DNA of 64,000 nt from UBA1774 sp045628925 (GTDB lineage Bacteria > Bacillota > Clostridia > Oscillospirales > Oscillospiraceae): the NCBI GenBank assembly GCA_045628925.1, contig JAZQQF010000177.1, forward strand, positions 3,573-67,572, read 5' to 3'. Positions 34,291 to 41,469 of this stretch are shown here, piece by piece. The first letter of the stretch is position 1. The number at the start of each line of letters is the position of its first letter. A program made the position numbers and the translations under genes. Under the pieces are notes generated by a model that was not told the DNA's origin, did not search any database, and worked only from the letters and a program-made list of their open reading frames with translations.

Positions 34291-35475
34291 GTGAAGAAAA
34301 AACTGCTGATCGTTGGCGGCTCGATCGTAGCGCTGCTGCTCATACTCCTTGTGATACTGCTCCTCGTCGGCGGCAGCGATGAAAAACTGACGAATCCGGA
34401 TCTGGACTCCCGTTATCCCTATCAGCTATTCCAGACAAAAGAGGGACTTCGTGTCGTCATTGAGGGCGGGGAAACGGGCTGCAGCTGGAATGCCGGAACC
34501 TCGGACGCTTTTGTCGTCTATCCCGCTTCCGAAAAGAAGAACGCAAAACGGGAAACCTTCCTGCTTCGCGCTATGACGCCCGGTTCCGCAACCGTTACGT
34601 TTACGCTTGTAAACGACGAAAACTTCTATGACGTGGTATACCAGATCTTCGTAGAAGCCACTGTCAGAGAAAGCGGCGCCACACTTGTCAGCTGCAGCCA
34701 TGCCGATATCGGCGGTATGGTCCTCAGCGATGACGGACGGTATCTGATCGCGCAGCAGAACAGCAATGAATTTCTCGTAGCGGTCCGCTCGGAAGAAGAT
34801 ACGGAGTGGATGGCTTCGACCACGACCGGCGCGGCAAGTATGCAGCCTTATGAGACCGGCAAGCAGTTACTGCCTGACGCAGCGGGAACTGCGGAGAACG
34901 CTTCCGAAGATACGGCGGAGGATGCCATCAAAATCGCGGCGGAAAACGTGTTCCGCATTGTGATTTCAGACGTCAGCGTCCGGAGTACCGCCGAGGTCCT
35001 CGACCGCAGCAGCAGGGAAGCGATCCGGCTGGAATTTGCGCCCGGTGAGCAGGGCATCACGCTGGAATCCCATGGTTTCTTCTATTCGGATGAAAACGCT
35101 CCGACGCATACCTGGCAGCTGCCGGAAGAGGCGGAGCTGATGATGACGCAGAATGCCAGTTATATGTCTCAGGTGAGCGGAGAAATTGCCGAAACGGAGT
35201 TTTCCTTCTTCCGGCTGGGCGCTGAGAGCATGATGCTTTACCGCTCCGAACAGCTCACCCGCGAGGATTTCTGCAAGACCATTTATGACGAAAGCGTGGC
35301 AGCCGGCGATCCCGGCGCCGGCGAACGGGACGGTGTGCTGTACTGCCTGTATGAAGGCAAGGCGATCGCCGCGTGGGATGCCGGCGGAATGGGATATTTC
35401 CTGATCGGCGGCGATTCGATGGATATCGCTTCGCTGGAGGAGACCGTCGCAGCGCTGCGTGAGGCATCCAAATGA
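34291..35475 (+). CDS. Membrane-anchored extracellular protein, unknown family
   Basis: The protein has 394 residues, starting at GTG 34291 with TGGAGGA upstream. A single N-terminal helix (IVGGSIVALLLILLVILLLVGG) after MKKKL acts as signal anchor, placing the rest outside. The exported part has beta-sandwich features (FLLRAMTPGSATVTFTLVND) and an acidic alanine-rich segment (about 190-225). It contains no recognisable catalytic motif. Its stop overlaps the start of the next gene by 4 bp. It is probably a structural partner of the giant surface protein encoded just upstream. Confidence 0.6.
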   Translation: MKKKLLIVGGSIVALLLILLVILLLVGGSDEKLTNPDLDSRYPYQLFQTKEGLRVVIEGGETGCSWNAGTSDAFVVYPASEKKNAKRETFLLRAMTPGSATVTFTLVNDENFYDVVYQIFVEATVRESGATLVSCSHADIGGMVLSDDGRYLIAQQNSNEFLVAVRSEEDTEWMASTTTGAASMQPYETGKQLLPDAAGTAENASEDTAEDAIKIAAENVFRIVISDVSVRSTAEVLDRSSREAIRLEFAPGEQGITLESHGFFYSDENAPTHTWQLPEEAELMMTQNASYMSQVSGEIAETEFSFFRLGAESMMLYRSEQLTREDFCKTIYDESVAAGDPGAGERDGVLYCLYEGKAIAAWDAGGMGYFLIGGDSMDIASLEETVAALREASK

Positions 35476-36050
35476 GCAAGGATTTTCGCAGGTCTGAGAT
35501 CCGGCGTATTCTGCTTGGGTATATCGACTTTGATGCGGATGGGAGACTGATCGCTGCCGAACGGAGCGATCGGATCCGCACCTTCGGGACCTTCAATGGA
35601 ACTGCCGTGGCCCGGATTTTTGGCGTTTCCGTTCACAGCCGTTATTATGCGTTTACAAAGAAAAAGGCGGAGATCGAAGCGAACTGCCTGCAGGCGTTTC
35701 GCAGTATCGGGCGCTTGGTGCAGCTGGATTCTGCGGAAGATGTCCTGACGGTATTCTGCAGCCCTGTCTTTTTCAACCCTGCCGTGCTGACGGCTGAGAT
35801 CCAGGGTGAGAAGCTGCTGGTCAGCGTCTATACCGCACGATCCCTGACCTCATGGCTGAATGCAAATCGTGCCTTCCGCCAGTGGCGCCGCCACATGCCT
35901 GCCGAATTGCGCGAAAAGGATGCCGCGGCGGAAAAATCCGGGAATACTCGGAAAAAGCGCCGTTCTGCAGCCGAACCAGAAAAGCGGAAAAAGTCGAAAC
36001 GCCGTCAGGAAACGGATGCAGAAAACGCCGCGCCGGAGGAGAAAAAATAA
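35472..36050 (+). CDS. Cytoplasmic protein with very basic C-terminal tail, unknown family
   Basis: The protein has 192 residues, translationally coupled to the preceding gene (ATGA overlap). Residues 1-145 form a compact-looking alpha-beta domain (DFDADGRLIAAE, VLTVFCSPVFFNPAVL) with no signal peptide. The last 45 residues are dominated by Lys, Arg, Glu and Ala (RKKRRSAAEPEKRKKSKRR), suggesting nucleic-acid, membrane or partner binding. I do not recognise it. It precedes the RsbW-like gene by 34 bp. Confidence 0.55.
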   Translation: MSKDFRRSEIRRILLGYIDFDADGRLIAAERSDRIRTFGTFNGTAVARIFGVSVHSRYYAFTKKKAEIEANCLQAFRSIGRLVQLDSAEDVLTVFCSPVFFNPAVLTAEIQGEKLLVSVYTARSLTSWLNANRAFRQWRRHMPAELREKDAAAEKSGNTRKKRRSAAEPEKRKKSKRRQETDAENAAPEEKK

Positions 36051-36084
36051 ACGACGATCCGGATCGCGTCAGGAGGGAATGCGA

Positions 36085-36492
36085 ATGAAATCAATTCTGG
36101 TACCCGCTGATAATTCACAGCTGGAAGCAGTTCAGAGCTTCGTGGAAGCTGAACTGGAGCAGCAGGAATGCGCTATGAAAACGATGATGCAGATCAACAT
36201 CGCTGTGGAGGAAGTGTTTGTGAATATCGCCTCCTATGCTTACCAGCCGGAGGTGGGTGAAGCTGAGATCCAGGTGGAAGTCTGCGAAGATCCGCTTCGC
36301 GTCGTGATCCAGTTTTTGGACAGTGGGAAACCCTTCGACCCGCTGGCAATGGAGGACGCCGATACCTCGCCGGAAGCGCTGCAGGAACGGATCGGCGGAT
36401 TGGGGATCCTGATCGTGAAAAAGACCATGGATGCCGTCCGCTATTCCTACGAAAACGGCAAGAATATCCTGACCATCGTGAAAAATCTGTAA
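36085..36492 (+). CDS. RsbW-like GHKL ATPase (anti-sigma kinase family)
   Basis: The protein has 135 residues from ATG 36085 behind AGGAGGG; the longer open frame from 35860 overlaps the previous gene and lacks a site. N-box residues are E43 and N47 in IAVEEVFVNIASYAY, the G1 box is DSGKPFDP at about 79-86, and the G2 box is GGLGI at about 109-113. This is the HATPase_c_2 family of SpoIIAB/RsbW kinases, which phosphorylate STAS partners and sequester sigma factors or other targets. The STAS protein at 28618 is the natural partner. The ECF sigma factor at the head of the locus is not of the type normally bound by RsbW. Confidence 0.85.
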   Translation: MKSILVPADNSQLEAVQSFVEAELEQQECAMKTMMQINIAVEEVFVNIASYAYQPEVGEAEIQVEVCEDPLRVVIQFLDSGKPFDPLAMEDADTSPEALQERIGGLGILIVKKTMDAVRYSYENGKNILTIVKNL

Positions 36493-36518
36493 TGCTCAGC
36501 CGAAAGCTGAAACCTTGA

Positions 36519-36555
36519 AAACACCAGACGTCGGAACCTCCGAAGTCTGGTGTTT
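36519..36555 (+). terminator. Strong hairpin between the RsbW-like and kinase-like genes
   Basis: AAACACCAGAC pairs with GTCTGGTGTTT (11 bp), with an inner TCGG/CCGA stem. A T tract (GGTTTTTTC) occurs only about 15 bases later, inside the leader of the next gene. It could be a partial terminator or attenuator for the kinase-like gene. Confidence 0.55.
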
Positions 36556-36595
36556 CGCAAATGACCGGTTTTTTCATTCTGAAAGGAGTATGCCC

Positions 36596-39268
36596 ATGCC
36601 CGGTAATAAAAGCGCAGTACGCCAATATCTGGAACGATATCTTGCCAGCTTCCGGAAGGAGCTTTCCGCGGCGTACGTGGAACGCTATTCTGCATTTCTC
36701 CATTCGCTGGAGAATCTGGTGGCGTTTACGGATTACCTGTATCAGGAGAACGGAAACGGCGGATATTTTGCCGTTTCAAAGGATGATTATGACCGCATCG
36801 TTGCGCTTTATCAGGACGCTGCGTCGCAGTGCGACGCCTTCCTTCGCGCAGAGTACCCTGCGGATGGGCGCGGCGGGCCGGATGCGCCTGCTTCCGTGCG
36901 GAATATCCGTGCGGTGCTGGAGAACGATATACGATTCTTTTCCACGTTCGTCCCGGACGGGAATACCTCTTTCCCCGATGCGGTGGAACAGGCGCGCGGC
37001 TATGTTGTTGATCTGACAGACGTGGAGCATCCCGTCACCTATGGCGACGCGATGAGCACCCGCGTTCCCGTGAAGTTTACCGATGCAAACGGAAACGAGG
37101 TGGAGGGCTTCTTCACGTCCGAGACCCGACTCAGCCTGACGCACGATTACCGGAAGATCATCAACGGGTTTCTGGATAAGCACCCGGAGCTGATGAATGA
37201 GGCCGGTGCGCTGTTGAAACCGGAAAATGAGAATCTCATTCTCGAACCGCTGCTGAAGGGCACACTGGATATGTCCCACCCGGATATTTCGGCGGAGCGC
37301 GGAAACGTGAATGATTACATGGAACTGCTGCCGCGTGAACTGGAGCAGTTCCTGAGCGGCGCGGGCAGAGGACTGCGGAGCGAGCTGGACACGTTTATCA
37401 GGACTTCGCTGCTGCTGATCGACCGCATCGGTATCGAAGACGATGCGCCCATCTCCGCTCGGAACAATGCCATGTCGGCGGTCGCCAATCTGCTGGGCAT
37501 TCCGGAGGCGATCGCCCGTTCCAGCCCGATGAAGCTGCGGATGATGGAAAACGGGAAGGTGAAGCAGGTCAGCGGCACCTTTATGGCCAGAGCGCAGGGC
37601 GTCGATCTTGCGAAACTGGGCGATCTGCCGACAGAGTTCCGCATCCGGGTCAATTATGCACAGGATTTTCAGATGACGCCGGAGGCGCTGGAGTCCCTGG
37701 CGAAGCTCCAGCTGCTGGACTTTATCTGCCACAACGTAGACCGCCATGTACAGAACATGGCCTATGACCTCAGCTCCGATCCGACGCCTGTCCTGCGCGG
37801 GGTCCAGGGCTTTGATAACGACCTGTCCTTCGGCCGCCGGAACACCTCCGACGATGGCAATACCTACTGGGCGCCCTCCATTGACGAGCTGGGCGTGATA
37901 CCCGCCTCTCTCGCTGAATCCCTCGCCCACGTGGACGTGAATATGCTCACCACGGCGCTGCGCGGCTGCGGCCTGAGTCAGAATGAGATCGCGCTGACCG
38001 TGGAGCGCATCGACCTTGTGAACCGCCGCATTGCGGAAAGCGCCGAAGCCTCACGGAATATGGCCCCCGGCGAAGTAAAGTCCGGCGTGCTGCGGGTGGT
38101 GGAAAAGGACGGCTGGAAGGACTACGACGGAGCCGCGCTCGCGGGACTTTCGACCCCGCACAAAACGAACATTTTCCAGACAGTCAAGCTGGCAGCGCAG
38201 CTTGATGAATCGCGCAATACCGGCGTTTCCCATTATGAACGCGCCAGGAATGACGATCTGCCCATCGAGGCGTATTTCCGGAAACTGGAGGAAAAGACGC
38301 CCAATGCGCAGACGGGCGTACCCGACACGGTGCTGGATAAGGCGTGCGACCTGATCAGTATGGCCGATGACCTGACCAGCTTCGGCAGCTCCAATTTCAG
38401 CAGAGTGAGGGATTCCGTAATGGAGCTTCGGCGGGTAGTGAAGTCGGCGTGGAATGATCCCGACGGGAGAGCGCTGCACAACGCTGAGTTCTGCGCAAGA
38501 TTCCAGACCGCGCTGGAGAACGTCCGCACCGCCGCCAGCACCTATCTCGTCAACAAAAAGCGGCGCAGCGGCCTTGTAGCGGAGAATCGGATCCGCGCCG
38601 TTTCGATCATCGCCTCCTTTGCGGAAAGGCAGTATACAGCCTTCCGGGAGGCTTCGGAAATGCAGGACGAACTGGATACCCGTGCGGCCCGGAGAGAGGA
38701 ATACAAGCAGCAGGTGCGGAACGATCTGAACGCAGAGCACGAAGCACGCCGCAGCGGCAACCGGAACGCGGTCCGTCCGGCGCTTCAGCGTGCGCAGACG
38801 CAGATACGGGACGTTCAGACAGCCATGCCCGAAAACGGCCAGCGCTGGCAGCTCTGCGCCCGTGCGCTGGCAGCTCAGGAAGCACTGTATGATATGGCGG
38901 AATCACGGGGGGCGGAGCTGACGGCGGAGGAGCAGGTGCAGGCGCGAACGCATATGTCAACGCTGGTGGCCTATGATCTTGCACTCCGTGCAAAGGTCTT
39001 TGACATCCCGGATTTTGATGAGGCTGTGTTTCAACCGGATGAGCTCATCCGTTCGGTCAGCGATAACAGTGTTTTCAAGGCTGAGACCGCAGTGCTCAAT
39101 AAGGATGTGCTGAAGAAATTCGTTGACCATAATTACCAGCGCAGAATGAATCAGAAGATCATCACAGTTGGCGGTCTGACCAAGACCGATGCGCCGAAAC
39201 AGCGGGAAAACCCCGTCAGGGAAGCCGAACGGCAGGCAGGCCCCGTTCTGAACGGACCCGGGAAATAA
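36596..39268 (+). CDS. Large kinase-fold protein (PI3K/HipA-like catalytic motifs), candidate effector
   Basis: The protein has 890 residues from ATG 36596; AAAGGAG is 7 bases upstream, while the ATG at 36590 is too close. Residues about 130-230 look like a kinase N-lobe (GDAMSTRVPVKF, GFFTSET), and SPMKLRM near 314 with SGTFMARAQG may hold the ATP-binding lysine. The catalytic loop reads ICHNVDRHVQN (D382, H384, N387), and the metal-binding strand is GFDNDLSFG (D407, D409). This D-R-H-x-x-N ... D-N-D arrangement is typical of PI3/PI4-kinase-like and HipA-like kinases. The C-terminal 420 residues are helical and charged. No signal peptide is seen. Its position at the end of the T4SS-like locus makes it a candidate effector or regulator; this is inference. 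Confidence 0.65.
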   Translation: MPGNKSAVRQYLERYLASFRKELSAAYVERYSAFLHSLENLVAFTDYLYQENGNGGYFAVSKDDYDRIVALYQDAASQCDAFLRAEYPADGRGGPDAPASVRNIRAVLENDIRFFSTFVPDGNTSFPDAVEQARGYVVDLTDVEHPVTYGDAMSTRVPVKFTDANGNEVEGFFTSETRLSLTHDYRKIINGFLDKHPELMNEAGALLKPENENLILEPLLKGTLDMSHPDISAERGNVNDYMELLPRELEQFLSGAGRGLRSELDTFIRTSLLLIDRIGIEDDAPISARNNAMSAVANLLGIPEAIARSSPMKLRMMENGKVKQVSGTFMARAQGVDLAKLGDLPTEFRIRVNYAQDFQMTPEALESLAKLQLLDFICHNVDRHVQNMAYDLSSDPTPVLRGVQGFDNDLSFGRRNTSDDGNTYWAPSIDELGVIPASLAESLAHVDVNMLTTALRGCGLSQNEIALTVERIDLVNRRIAESAEASRNMAPGEVKSGVLRVVEKDGWKDYDGAALAGLSTPHKTNIFQTVKLAAQLDESRNTGVSHYERARNDDLPIEAYFRKLEEKTPNAQTGVPDTVLDKACDLISMADDLTSFGSSNFSRVRDSVMELRRVVKSAWNDPDGRALHNAEFCARFQTALENVRTAASTYLVNKKRRSGLVAENRIRAVSIIASFAERQYTAFREASEMQDELDTRAARREEYKQQVRNDLNAEHEARRSGNRNAVRPALQRAQTQIRDVQTAMPENGQRWQLCARALAAQEALYDMAESRGAELTAEEQVQARTHMSTLVAYDLALRAKVFDIPDFDEAVFQPDELIRSVSDNSVFKAETAVLNKDVLKKFVDHNYQRRMNQKIITVGGLTKTDAPKQRENPVREAERQAGPVLNGPGK

Positions 39269-39275
39269 GCTGAAC

Positions 39276-39302
39276 GCGGCGGCCCTTTCACGGGGCCGCC
39301 GC
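39276..39302 (+). terminator. GC-rich hairpin after the kinase-like gene
   Basis: GCGGCGGCCC pairs perfectly with GGGCCGCCGC across a 7-base loop, 7 bp after the stop. It lacks a T tract, so termination may be incomplete. Confidence 0.55.
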
Positions 39303-39347
39303 TGCGAATATGCCTCGCCGAACGCGAAACGCTTCGGCAGACGAAAT

Positions 39348-40262
39348 ATGAACACGGAATCGAGTGAGCGAATGAGAAAAACAGCACACTTCCATCTGCC
39401 GGGCCTGTTTGAATTTACGGAGCTTTATCGCATTTTTCTGCCGCTCTGGCGGGAACACCGGGAGTATTTCCATGATTGGTGCGACATCCGCTCCATCTAT
39501 GGCGCACCGGCGGACTGCATCTGGGGCGGCGGCCGTGTCGGCTTCGGAGACGACGATGCGGGGGAGGTCCTGTCCCTCATGCGGGAATACGGCATTTCGC
39601 CGCGTCTGACGTTTTCCAATTCGCTGCTGCTTGAGGAGCATCTGTCGGACGGAAAATGCAACCGGCTCTGTGCGATGGCCGAGAAAGCAGGCGGCGGCGT
39701 CATCGTTCATTCCGAACTGCTGCTGGACTATCTGAAACGGCAGTATCCGGGTCTGTATTTCGTTTCCTCCACCACGAAGGTGTTGACCGCGTTTGAGGAT
39801 CTCCGGCGTGAGGTACAGCGGGACGATTTCCGGTTCGTCGTGCCGGATTTTCGTCTGAATAAGTCCTTTGCGGAGCTGAATACCCTGACCGACGGGGAAA
39901 AGGACAAGGTGGAGTTCCTCTGCAATGAATGCTGCTGGTTTGAATGCCATGACCGGAAGGCCTGCTACGAAAACGTCAGCCGCAAGTGCCTCGGAGAAGC
40001 CTGCGAAGATCATCGCTGCGTCGCGCCGGATGGGGACGAGGGCTACCGATTTTCCAAAGCGATGCGAAATCCGGGCTTTATCGGCATCGACGATATTCGG
40101 AATACTTACCTGCCCATGGGCTTCTCCAATTTCAAAATCGAGGGGCGCAGCCTCGGCAGCGCGGTGGTTCTGGAATTCCTGCTCTATTATCTGACGAAAC
40201 CGGCCTATCAGCTCCATGTGCGTGAAACGGTCTATCTGGACAGTATGCTGGACCTGTTTTAG
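39348..40262 (+). CDS. U32-peptidase-like TIM-barrel protein
   Basis: The protein has 304 residues from ATG 39348; ATG 39372 is an alternative and neither has a strong ribosome site. The pattern fits the U32 family: a strand-helix order beginning with DCIWGGG, VIVHSELLLDYLK and YFVSSTTK. A cysteine cluster follows (CNECC, ECHDRKAC, then C-x4-C-x4-C), and the ending GFSNFKIEGRS recalls the U32 LKIEGR signature. U32 proteins include RNA-hydroxylation and ubiquinone-hydroxylation factors with Fe-S clusters. The cysteines here could hold one. Substrate and partners are unknown. It sits between the secretion locus and the ADP-ribose pair. Confidence 0.5.
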   Translation: MNTESSERMRKTAHFHLPGLFEFTELYRIFLPLWREHREYFHDWCDIRSIYGAPADCIWGGGRVGFGDDDAGEVLSLMREYGISPRLTFSNSLLLEEHLSDGKCNRLCAMAEKAGGGVIVHSELLLDYLKRQYPGLYFVSSTTKVLTAFEDLRREVQRDDFRFVVPDFRLNKSFAELNTLTDGEKDKVEFLCNECCWFECHDRKACYENVSRKCLGEACEDHRCVAPDGDEGYRFSKAMRNPGFIGIDDIRNTYLPMGFSNFKIEGRSLGSAVVLEFLLYYLTKPAYQLHVRETVYLDSMLDLF

Positions 40263-40336
40263 CGGCAGGAGCCTGTCCGGTTTATGGGACAGAGACGTGT
40301 GATAAGATGAGCGCAGAAAAAAACAGGAGGTACGCC

Positions 40337-41389
40337 ATGCCGTTTGAAGTGCTTCGCAACGATATCACCCGCGTGAAAGCGGACGCCATCGTGAATACCG
40401 CGAACCCCCGTCCCGTCATCGGCTACGGCACGGATCGCGCCATCCATCAGCAGGCGGGCCAGGAACTTCTGGAGGCGCGGAAGCAGATCGGAGACATCAA
40501 GCCCGGTCATGCCGCGGCGACGCCTGCCTTCGGACTCCCGGCAAAATACGTCTTGCATACGGTGAGTCCTGCATGGCGCGGCGGACAGCAGGGGGAGGCG
40601 AAGCTGCTGCGACAGGCTTATGACGCGGCGCTGACGCTGGCTGCGGAACTGGGCTGCAGTTCCGTCGCGTTCCCGCTGATGGCCGCGGGAAGCTACGGTT
40701 TTCCAAAGGAACTTGCCCTGTCCACCGCGATCGGCGCGTTTACGGACTTCCTGCTGTCGCATCGGATGCATATCTATCTGGTCCTGTTTAACGGGCGGGC
40801 GTTTTCGCTGGCGGGCGGCCTGTTCCCGGAGGTGCGCAGCTATATCGACCATCACTATGTGGAGGAGCTGACCCGGCAGGAGTATCCGGCGGGGGAGCCG
40901 GAGGAGCGGATACGGCCGGAGGAAACTTTCCATGGGCTGTCGGCGATGCGCCCTGCGGATCAGGCGTGGAAACTGCAGCGGTCAGAGCTCCAAACCGCGA
41001 AGATCGCCGCCCCGGATGACCTTCAGGCGGCGCTGAAACAGAGCGGAGAGACGTTTTCGGCTGCGCTGCAGCGTCTTCTCCGGGAACGGAAGCTGAAGGA
41101 TTCCGACGTATACCGCAGCTGCCAGATGAGCAGGCAGACCTTCAACAAGATCGTCAGCGGGAAATCCGCGAATCTGAAAAAAACCTCTGCGCTGCAGATC
41201 GCGCTGGGTCTGCGGCTGGATATCGCTGAGACGCGGGATCTGCTGGCAAAGGCGGGCTATTCCCTGAGCGAAAGCAGCGGCTTCGACCTGGCGGTGGAAT
41301 ATTTCATCCGCCACGGCGAATACAATCTGGTCAGGATCAATATCGCGCTGGCGGATAACGGACTGGAGCAGTTTTCCCTGAGCCTCTGA
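40337..41389 (+). CDS. Macrodomain protein with C-terminal HTH-like domain
   Basis: The protein has 350 residues from ATG 40337 behind CAGGAGG; a longer frame from 40307 lacks a site. Residues 1-165 are a macrodomain: ITRVKADAIVNTAN, GTDRAIHQQAG, LPAKYVLHTVSP and AFPLMAAGSYGFP are the ADP-ribose-binding loops. Residues about 225-330 look like an XRE-type helix-turn-helix region (YRSCQMSRQTFNKIVSGKSA). Macrodomains bind or hydrolyse ADP-ribose derivatives. The attached HTH suggests DNA binding or protein interaction. It lies 80 bp upstream of a second ADP-ribose protein, probably as a functional pair. Confidence 0.85.
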   Translation: MPFEVLRNDITRVKADAIVNTANPRPVIGYGTDRAIHQQAGQELLEARKQIGDIKPGHAAATPAFGLPAKYVLHTVSPAWRGGQQGEAKLLRQAYDAALTLAAELGCSSVAFPLMAAGSYGFPKELALSTAIGAFTDFLLSHRMHIYLVLFNGRAFSLAGGLFPEVRSYIDHHYVEELTRQEYPAGEPEERIRPEETFHGLSAMRPADQAWKLQRSELQTAKIAAPDDLQAALKQSGETFSAALQRLLRERKLKDSDVYRSCQMSRQTFNKIVSGKSANLKKTSALQIALGLRLDIAETRDLLAKAGYSLSESSGFDLAVEYFIRHGEYNLVRINIALADNGLEQFSLSL

Positions 41390-41469
41390 AACTGTCAACT
41401 GCCGGTTGACCGAAACACATACCTTTCCGTGTAGGATAAAGGCAGAACACAGGAAAGGAATGAAATTAG

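Noticed and set aside
28962..34343. A 1,793-codon open frame on the minus strand
   Set aside because: It lies opposite the giant surface gene. Its composition (runs of FPFSVEPFSV and GIPVFSG) is the mirror of the plus-strand repeats, and it has no domain. The plus-strand gene has a signal peptide and ribosome site.
15211..39268. Calling the locus an integrative conjugative element
   Set aside because: No relaxase, integrase, oriT-like repeat or attachment site was seen, and base composition looks like the rest of the window.
41406..41437. Promoter for the ARH-macrodomain gene (TTGACC ... TAGGAT)
   Set aside because: The spacing is 20 bp and the -10 element is weak, so the site is not convincing.
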